DNA of 64,000 bases, taken from Pseudomonas fluorescens. Lineage in GTDB: Bacteria; Pseudomonadota; Gammaproteobacteria; Pseudomonadales; Pseudomonadaceae. The notes beneath the pieces are model-generated. The model was given only the letters and a program-made list of their open reading frames with translations. It was not told the origin of the DNA and made no database searches. The translations under genes and the position numbers were made by a program. Positions 58,372 through 64,000 of this stretch are shown in pieces (positions within the stretch are counted from its first letter, which is position 1; the number at the start of each line of letters is the position of its first letter). The stretch is taken from assembly GCF_902497745.1 (NCBI RefSeq), contig NZ_CABVHJ010000009.1:1-64000 (forward strand), given 5' to 3'.

Positions 58372-58974
58372 ATGAGCTTCAGCCCTTTGATTCGCCAACT
58401 GATCGACGCCTTGCGCACTTTGCCGGGCGTGGGTCAGAAAACCGCCCAGCGCATGGCGTTGCAGATGCTTGAGCGGGACCGCAGCGGCGGTTTGCGCTTG
58501 GCCCAGGCCCTGAGCCAGGCCATGGAAGGGGTCGGTCACTGCCGCCAGTGCCGCACGCTGACCGAAGACGATCTGTGCCCGCAATGCGCCGATACCCGCC
58601 GCGACGACACGCTGTTATGTGTAGTGGAAGGGCCGATGGACGTGTATGCGGTCGAGCAGACCGGTTTCCGTGGGCGCTACTTTGTGCTCAAGGGGCATTT
58701 GTCGCCTCTCGATGGCCTGGGGCCTGAGGCGATCGGTATTCCGCAGTTGATGACGCGGATCGAAGAAGCGGGGACGTTTACCGAGGTCATTCTGGCCACC
58801 AACCCGACCGTGGAAGGTGAGGCGACGGCGCATTACATCGCGCAGTTGCTGAACAACAAAGGCCTGATCGCCTCGCGGATTGCCCACGGCGTGCCGTTGG
58901 GTGGGGAGCTGGAGCTGGTGGATGGCGGCACGCTGGCGCATTCGTTTGCCGGGCGTAAACCGATCGCGCTCTGA
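58372..58974 (+). CDS. recR: Recombination mediator RecR
   Basis: 200 residues. Helix-hairpin-helix [17 protein letters not shown] (about 18-34), four-cysteine zinc finger CRQCRTL...CPQCAD (about 56-74) and Toprim domain ([13 protein letters not shown], about 82-175). It loads RecA on SSB-coated gaps with RecO/RecF. ATG 58372; the Shine-Dalgarno is weak. Confidence 0.96.
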   Translation: MSFSPLIRQLIDALRTLPGVGQKTAQRMALQMLERDRSGGLRLAQALSQAMEGVGHCRQCRTLTEDDLCPQCADTRRDDTLLCVVEGPMDVYAVEQTGFRGRYFVLKGHLSPLDGLGPEAIGIPQLMTRIEEAGTFTEVILATNPTVEGEATAHYIAQLLNNKGLIASRIAHGVPLGGELELVDGGTLAHSFAGRKPIAL

Positions 58975-58998
58975 ATTTGCGGTGTCTGAAATGACGCC

Positions 58999-59073
58999 TT
59001 CGCGAGCAAGCTCGCTCCCACATTGGTTTTGTGTCTTTTACAAATCCCCTGTGGGAGCGAGCTTGCTCGCGAA
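58999..59073. repeat. REPIN after recR
   Basis: Inverted pair of the GGGAGCGAGCTTGCTCGCGAA core. Confidence 0.85.
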
Positions 59074-59166
59074 TGGTGCACCTCGGTCTATCTGATTCAC
59101 ACAATTGAGTTGAAAACCAAGCAAGCGCTCGGTTAACTTCGGCGAACCCTTCCGTGGAGCTTGCCG

Positions 59167-60315
59167 ATGTCTGCCTTTCAGGAATACTTCGACCCCAGCC
59201 ACCAATTGATCCGCGACAGCGTCAGACGTTTCGTCGAACGCGAGATCCTGCCGGACATTGATCAATGGGAAGAAGCCGAAAGCTTTCCCCGCGAGCTATA
59301 CCTGAAGGCTGGCGCGGCAGGCATCCTTGGCATCGGTTACCCGGAAGCGCTGGGAGGTAGCCATGAAGGCGATCTGTTCGCCAAGGTCGCCGCCAGTGAG
59401 GAACTGATGCGCTGTGGCTCTGGCGGTCTGGTAGCGGGGCTGGGATCGCTGGATATCGGCCTGCCACCGATCGTCAAATGGGCGCGTCCCGAAGTCCGCG
59501 ACCGCGTTGTGCCGTCAGTGCTCAGCGGGGAAAGGATCAGCGCCCTGGCGGTCACCGAACCCGGCGGCGGCTCCGACGTCGCCAATCTGCAAACCCGCGC
59601 CGTGCGCGACGGCGATTTCTATCGTGTCAGCGGCAGCAAAACCTTTATCACCAGTGGCGTGCGCGCCGACTTCTATACCGTTGCGGTGCGCACCGGTGCG
59701 CCGGGTTTCGGCGGTATCAGCCTGTTGTTGATCGAAAAGGGCACGCCGGGCTTCACCGTCGGCCGGCAGTTGAAGAAAATGGGTTGGTGGGCGTCGGACA
59801 CTGCTGAATTGTTCTTCGACGATTGCCGCGTGCCTGTAGGAAACCTGATCGGCGCCGAGAACACGGGCTTCGCCTGCATCATGGGCAACTTTCAGAGTGA
59901 ACGGCTGGCGTTGGCGCTGATGGCCAACATGACTTCACAGTTAGCGTTGGAAGAGAGCCTGAAGTGGGCGAGTGAGCGTGAGGCGTTTGGCAAGCCGATC
60001 GGCAAGTTTCAGGTGATCAAACATCGCCTCGCGGAGATGGCCACGGCGCTGGAGGTCTCGCGGGAATTCACTTACCGGCAAGCGGCGAAAATGGCGGCGG
60101 GGCAGAGTGTGATCAAAGAGATTTCCATGGCGAAGAACTTTGCCACGGACACCTCGGACCGGATCACCACCGAAGCGGTGCAGATTCTTGGCGGGCTTGG
60201 TTACATGCGCGAGAGTCCGGTGGAACGGCTGTATCGGGATAACCGCATCTTGTCGATTGGCGGCGGGACGCGAGAGGTGATGAACGAGATCATCAGTAAG
60301 CAGATGGGGCTCTAG
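59167..60315 (+). CDS. Acyl-CoA dehydrogenase
   Basis: 382 residues. Three-domain flavoprotein that introduces an alpha,beta double bond into an acyl-CoA. N-terminal helices, the beta domain with ALAVTEPGGGSDVANLQTRA and GSKTFITSG (FAD contacts), and the C-terminal helices with REAFGKPIGKFQVIKHRLAEM and VQILGGLGYMRESPVERLYRD. The usual catalytic Glu of short/medium-chain enzymes (in a Y-E-G-T context) is replaced by SIGGGT. A Glu in NFQSERLALAL sits where isovaleryl- and long-chain enzymes carry it. ATG 59167 follows GTGGAGCTTGCCG. Substrate unassigned. Confidence 0.9.
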   Translation: MSAFQEYFDPSHQLIRDSVRRFVEREILPDIDQWEEAESFPRELYLKAGAAGILGIGYPEALGGSHEGDLFAKVAASEELMRCGSGGLVAGLGSLDIGLPPIVKWARPEVRDRVVPSVLSGERISALAVTEPGGGSDVANLQTRAVRDGDFYRVSGSKTFITSGVRADFYTVAVRTGAPGFGGISLLLIEKGTPGFTVGRQLKKMGWWASDTAELFFDDCRVPVGNLIGAENTGFACIMGNFQSERLALALMANMTSQLALEESLKWASEREAFGKPIGKFQVIKHRLAEMATALEVSREFTYRQAAKMAAGQSVIKEISMAKNFATDTSDRITTEAVQILGGLGYMRESPVERLYRDNRILSIGGGTREVMNEIISKQMGL

Positions 60316-60340
60316 GTTTTGCAGTCAGGCTGCCGGCCCC

Positions 60341-60405
60341 TTCGCGAGCAAGCTCGCTCCCACAGTTGGAATGCGTTCTCCTGTGGGAGCGAGCTTGCTC
60401 GCGAA
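60341..60405. repeat. REPIN between the acyl-CoA dehydrogenase gene and apt
   Basis: Inverted pair; spacer GTTGGAATGCGTTCTCC is a diverged form of GGAATGCATTCC. Confidence 0.85.
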
Positions 60406-60425
60406 AGCGGTTTAGCAGGCGCTAC

Positions 60426-60974
60426 TTATTTATCAGTCAACGCAAACTGCGTCAGGCAGAAGGTAGGAATCCCCATGTCTTCCAAACGCTGCGACCCGTT
60501 CAACTCAGGCAAATCAATAATCGCCGCCGCCTCATGCACCCGCGCGCCCATGCGGCGAATCAGGTTGGCCGCTGCGATCAGCGTGCCGCCAGTGGCAATC
60601 AAGTCATCGAACATCACCACCGAGTCGCCTTCACACAGGCTGTCGGCGTGCACTTCCAGAAACGCTTCGCCGTACTCGGTCGCGTAACCTTCGGCCAGTA
60701 CGTCCGCCGGTAGTTTGCCTTGTTTGCGAAACAGCACCAGCGGCTTGTTCAACTGATAGGCCAGTACCGAGCCGATCAGAAAACCGCGCGCATCCATCGC
60801 ACCGATGTGGGTGAAATCGGCTTCCACATAGCGGTGGGCGAAGCTGTCCATCACCAGACGCAGGGCCTTTGGCGATTGAAACAGCGGGGTGATGTCGCGA
60901 AAGATCACGCCCGGTTTCGGGAAGTCGATCACTGGGCGGATAAGCGATTTGATGTCGAAGGAGTCGAAGACCAT
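60426..60974 (-). CDS. apt: Adenine phosphoribosyltransferase
   Basis: 182 residues. Salvages adenine with PRPP to AMP. PRPP loop [20 protein letters not shown] (about 120-139) and N-terminal [18 protein letters not shown] are diagnostic. ATG 60974 has AGGACACCTCGACG upstream; the frame extends to 61001 without family similarity. Same strand as anr, 78 bp downstream. Confidence 0.96.
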   Translation of the reverse strand: MVFDSFDIKSLIRPVIDFPKPGVIFRDITPLFQSPKALRLVMDSFAHRYVEADFTHIGAMDARGFLIGSVLAYQLNKPLVLFRKQGKLPADVLAEGYATEYGEAFLEVHADSLCEGDSVVMFDDLIATGGTLIAAANLIRRMGARVHEAAAIIDLPELNGSQRLEDMGIPTFCLTQFALTDK

Positions 60975-61052
60975 CGTCGAGGTGTCCTGGCAGGGCTGCA
61001 AACGGCGCAGTATACCCGCGGCTGAAACGGTTCGCTCAACCGCGGATCGACA

Positions 61053-61787
61053 TTAACCTTCGAGTGAGCCACCGGCCAGCGCGCAGAGCTGGATCGGGTC
61101 GAGGATATGAATCTCTTTGCCCTCGGCGGCGATCAGTTCGTTCTGCTGGAAGCGGGTGAAGACCCGGGACACGGTTTCCACCGCCAGACCGAGGTAGTTG
61201 CCGATTTCATTGCGCGACATGCTCAGGCGGAACTGATTGGCCGAGAAGCCGCGAGCGCGGAAGCGTGCGGACAGGTTGACCAGGAAGGTAGCGATGCGCT
61301 CGTCGGCGGTTTTCTTCGACAGCAACAACATCATTTGTTGGTCATCACGGATTTCCCGGCTCATGACGCGCATCAACTGGCGGCGCAGCTGCGGCAGTTG
61401 CAGGGCCAGTTCATCGAGGCGTTCAAAGGGGATTTCGCAGACCGAGGTGGTTTCCAGCGCCTGGGCCGACACCGGATGTTTCTCGGTATCCATGCCGGAC
61501 AGACCGACCAGTTCGCTCGGCAGGTGGAAACCGGTGAGCTGTTCTTCGCCGCTGTCGCTCAGGCTGAAGGTCTTCAGGGCGCCGGAGCGTACTGCATAAA
61601 CGGAATCGAACGTGTCGCCCTGGCGGAACAGGAACTCGCCTTTTTTCAACGGGCGGCCGCGTTTAACGATTTCGTCCAGCGCATCCATGTCTTCCAGATT
61701 CAGAGAAAGTGGCAGGCAGAGAGGGGCCAGGCTGCAATCCTTGCAATGGGCCTGGTTGTGAGCGCGCAGTTTAACTGGCTCGGACAT
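61053..61787 (-). CDS. anr: Anaerobic regulator Anr (FNR family)
   Basis: 244 residues. Oxygen-sensing [4Fe-4S] ligands C15, C18, C24 and C117, a cyclic-nucleotide-binding-like domain (about 25-150), dimerisation helix and a DNA-recognition helix in [23 protein letters not shown], where E-x-x-S-R reads TTGAT half-sites. It activates genes for low-oxygen growth. ATG 61787 follows AAGGATTAAAGAA. An Anr box occurs upstream of hemN (63868-63881), a known target. No such box is apparent in its own upstream region. Confidence 0.97.
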   Translation of the reverse strand: MSEPVKLRAHNQAHCKDCSLAPLCLPLSLNLEDMDALDEIVKRGRPLKKGEFLFRQGDTFDSVYAVRSGALKTFSLSDSGEEQLTGFHLPSELVGLSGMDTEKHPVSAQALETTSVCEIPFERLDELALQLPQLRRQLMRVMSREIRDDQQMMLLLSKKTADERIATFLVNLSARFRARGFSANQFRLSMSRNEIGNYLGLAVETVSRVFTRFQQNELIAAEGKEIHILDPIQLCALAGGSLEG

Positions 61788-61941
61788 TTCTTTAATCCTT
61801 GTGGGAAAACACACATAAGCCGTAAGGGTAACCCACGGGAGGACATTCAGGCCAGTCTGGGGCGACTTTGCCCTACAGGCGTAAAGCCGCAGCGCCAGCA
61901 GCCGATAAACAGGTATCAGAACGCATACAAGGAACGCTTCG

Positions 61942-62424
61942 ATGGCCGCCATTGGCACGCTGAACCCCGGTAGCAGCGACGTTGCCGCATTGCCGGAAAC
62001 GTTTAAAGCTTCGTCGGGCAATGCACGCGAACCAGACTCGACCGAAGAGGCAACCCCGACCTTGGTCGAGGGCGTCAAAGTGTCGCTGTCCGGTGCATCG
62101 ATTGAAAAGTCCGCCAGTGTCGGTGGCGAAAACAGCGACATCGAAGACAGCGGATTGCCGGAAAACATCCAGCAATTGCTGAAGATGATCCGCAAGTTGC
62201 AAAAACAGATTGCCGAGAAAAAGGCGCTTATCGAAGCGGTCATGGCCGATAAGCGCCTTTCCAACGAAGAAAAGATCAACAAGGTTGCCGCTCTGCGCGG
62301 TGCTATCGCCGCGTTGAATACAGGTTTGATCACGGCCAATCTGGCTTTGTCCAAAGTGGTCGGGCAGTCGGGTCTGACCGCGGATAAGAACTTTGAAGTC
62401 GGTTCGCTGCTGATGAAAAACTAG
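61942..62424 (+). CDS. Small coiled-coil protein of unknown function
   Basis: 160 residues. The first 80 are low-complexity and acidic, rich in S, A, E and G; the second half is a predicted coiled coil or helical hairpin ([58 protein letters not shown]). No signal peptide, membrane segment or known domain. ATG 61942 follows ACAAGGAACGCTTCG, a good site, and codon use resembles the neighbours, so it is likely real. Divergent from anr and convergent with hemN, with which its stop codon overlaps at CTAG. I do not recognise it. Confidence 0.75.
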   Translation: MAAIGTLNPGSSDVAALPETFKASSGNAREPDSTEEATPTLVEGVKVSLSGASIEKSASVGGENSDIEDSGLPENIQQLLKMIRKLQKQIAEKKALIEAVMADKRLSNEEKINKVAALRGAIAALNTGLITANLALSKVVGQSGLTADKNFEVGSLLMKN

Positions 62425-63803
62425 ATCACCCGCGAAAAACGCTGGCGGTTCTGCTGTTCCAGATACGCATCGAACACCATGCACACCGAGCGCACCAGCA
62501 GACGCCCCGCCGGCAACACGGCGATCCGCTCGCGATCCAGCTCAATCAGGCCATCGCTGGCCATGCCTTGTAGCTGCGGCCACAGCGCGCCGAAGTAACC
62601 CTGAAAATCGATGTTGAACTGCTGCTCGATCTCGGCGAATTCCAGACTGAAGTTGCAGATCAGTTGCTGGATCACCGCGCGGCGCAAGCGATCATCGGCG
62701 TTGCACACCAAGCCACGGCTGGTCGCCAGTTGCGCGGCGGCAAGGGTGTTCTGGTATTCGTTGAGATCGCTGCTGTTCTGGCAATACAGGTCGCCGATCT
62801 GGCTGATGGCCGACACCCCCAGACCAATCAGATCGCAGTGACCGTGCGTGGTGTAACCCTGGAAGTTGCGTTGCAGGGTCTGCTCTTCCTGAGCAATCGC
62901 CAGCTCATCGTCGGGCAGGGCGAAGTGATCCATGCCGATGTAACGATAGCCCGCGGCGGTCAGTTGTTCGATGGTGCGTTCGAGCATTTCCAGTTTCTGC
63001 GCAGGCGCCGGCAACTCATTGCCATTGATCCGCCGCTGCGGCATGAAGCGCTCCGGCAGGTGCGCATAGTTGAACACCGAGAGCCGGTCCGGTTGCAGGC
63101 TGATGACTTCCTCGACCGTACGAGCGAAGTTTTCCGGGGTCTGCTTGGGTAAGCCGTAGATCAAATCGATATTGATCGAGCGGAACTGCAGGGTGCGCGC
63201 GGCATCGATGACCGCGCGGGTTTCTTCCAGGCTTTGCAGGCGATTGACCGCGCGCTGTACCGCCGGATCGAGGTCTTGCAGGCCAATGCTGACACGGTTG
63301 AAGCCCAGTTCACGCAGCAGGCCCATGGTCGACCAGTCGGCTTCGCGCGGGTCGATCTCGATGCCGTAATCGCCGGAGTCATCCTCCAGCAGATTGAAAT
63401 GCTTGCGCAGGTGCGCCATCAACTGACGCAGTTCGTCGTGGCTGAGAAAGGTCGGCGTGCCGCCGCCAAAGTGCAGTTGCTCGACTTTTTGCGCGGGGTC
63501 GAGGTGGCAGGCAATCAACTGGATCTCCTGCTCCAGCCGTTGTAGATATGGCGCCGCGCGACCTCGGTCCTTGGTGATGACCTTGTTGCAGGCGCAGTAG
63601 TAGCAAATGTTCGCGCAAAACGGCACATGCACGTACAGCGACAACGGGCGCAGGGCTTTGCGGCTGTCGCGCAGGGCATGGAACAGGTCGAAGGTGCCGA
63701 CCTGACCGTGAAATTGCACGGCCGTCGGATAGGAGGTGTAGCGCGGCCCCGCCAGGTCATAGCGGCGGATCAGATCAGAGTCCCAACGAATGGCGTCGAG
63801 CAT
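62421..63803 (-). CDS. hemN: Oxygen-independent coproporphyrinogen III oxidase
   Basis: 460 residues. Radical SAM enzyme that decarboxylates coproporphyrinogen III anaerobically in haem synthesis. The cluster motif is C63-ANI-C67-YY-C70 with the fourth HemN cysteine near C72 (ACNKV); GGGTPTFLS and the C-terminal HemN domain (about 370-455) follow. An Anr box 71 bp upstream of the start and a GATAGA -10 (63842-63847) place it under oxygen control by the neighbouring anr. Confidence 0.96.
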   Translation of the reverse strand: MLDAIRWDSDLIRRYDLAGPRYTSYPTAVQFHGQVGTFDLFHALRDSRKALRPLSLYVHVPFCANICYYCACNKVITKDRGRAAPYLQRLEQEIQLIACHLDPAQKVEQLHFGGGTPTFLSHDELRQLMAHLRKHFNLLEDDSGDYGIEIDPREADWSTMGLLRELGFNRVSIGLQDLDPAVQRAVNRLQSLEETRAVIDAARTLQFRSINIDLIYGLPKQTPENFARTVEEVISLQPDRLSVFNYAHLPERFMPQRRINGNELPAPAQKLEMLERTIEQLTAAGYRYIGMDHFALPDDELAIAQEEQTLQRNFQGYTTHGHCDLIGLGVSAISQIGDLYCQNSSDLNEYQNTLAAAQLATSRGLVCNADDRLRRAVIQQLICNFSLEFAEIEQQFNIDFQGYFGALWPQLQGMASDGLIELDRERIAVLPAGRLLVRSVCMVFDAYLEQQNRQRFSRVI

Positions 63804-63841
63804 GCGGGCGTTCCCCCGGATAGGCTGGCAGTGTGGGCGAG

Positions 63842-63881
63842 TCTATCGGGGGGCGGCGAAGGGCCTCTTGATTTGCATCAA
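63842..63881 (-). promoter_or_regulatory. Anr-dependent promoter of hemN
   Basis: Perfect Anr/FNR box TTGAT-TTGC-ATCAA at 63868-63881. A GATAGA -10 lies at 63842-63847. With a start near 63834 the box centre is at about -41, the classical class II activator position. Confidence 0.8.
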
Positions 63882-63913
63882 CGGGGAGGAGGTGTGTTGA
63901 TCATGCAGGCCTC

Positions 63914-63989
63914 TTCGCGAGCAAGCTCGCTCCCACAAGGGATTTGTGTACCACCACCGATCCAGTGTGGGAGCAAGCTTGCTCGCGAA
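63914..63989. repeat. REPIN at the right edge
   Basis: Inverted pair of the GGGAGC-AGCTTGCTCGCGAA core upstream of the hemN promoter. Confidence 0.85.
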
Positions 63990-64000
63990 GGCCGCGCCGC

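Overview
This is a Pseudomonas chromosome segment, most likely from the P. fluorescens group. Supporting this are OprF/SigX/CmpX/CfrX, Anr, RraA and ZipA/LigA/DnaX proteins that read as typical Pseudomonas sequences, GC-rich codon use, a gene order I recall from P. aeruginosa for several long blocks (ppsR to nasS, pyrD to yggL, the guanine/xanthine block to hemN), and many REP/REPIN palindromes typical of fluorescent pseudomonads. No prophage, CRISPR array, integron or transposase gene is visible. Nearly all of it is core genome; the mobile-looking material is non-coding repeats.

Layout. 1-356: repeat element, then prpD (propionate/2-methylcitrate cycle) and a divergent EamA transporter/MocR regulator pair. 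4484-13722: ppsR|ppsA (PEP synthase and its regulator), an alpha/beta hydrolase, rraA, and the envelope-stress cluster cmaX-cfrX-cmpX-sigX-oprF. 13785-25727 (minus strand): assimilatory nitrate metabolism, as nirB-nirD-nasC-cobA, nasA transporter plus a PP2C-kinase fusion, and the nasS-nasT sensor/antiterminator. 25951-34947: pyrD, rmf, rlmKL, a membrane diguanylate cyclase, dacB, yggL. 35191-44682: purine catabolism (BenE-type transporter, GntR, guaD, xdhC, xdhB, xdhA, second GntR). 44685-59000: chromosome and division functions (smc, zipA, ligA, 4.5S RNA, dnaX, ybaB, recR) with a metallopeptidase, a solute-binding protein and an oxidoreductase. 59167-64000: acyl-CoA dehydrogenase, apt, anr, a small unknown gene, hemN.

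The best-integrated system is nitrate assimilation. Both structural operons start with a sequence fitting a sigma-54 (-24/-12) promoter and then carry tandem hexaloop hairpins with A at loop position 1 and G at position 4, followed by an intrinsic terminator. This is the signature of ANTAR-protein antitermination, and the ANTAR protein NasT and its partner NasS are encoded next door. The operon also brings its own siroheme-synthesis enzyme (CobA) for NirB. In the nirB leader I can fold three such hexaloops, the last overlapping the terminator. In the transporter leader the second hexaloop overlaps the terminator directly. A 312-bp element with perfect terminal inverted repeats sits immediately upstream of the transporter promoter, where enhancer sites would be expected.

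Other regulatory structure: four tandem hairpins ahead of rmf; a nested, terminator-like RNA structure ahead of rlmKL; twin TGAC-N6-GTCA dyads ahead of xdhA; an Anr box placed correctly ahead of hemN; and REP copies that have become the stop codon or C-terminal codons of neighbouring genes.
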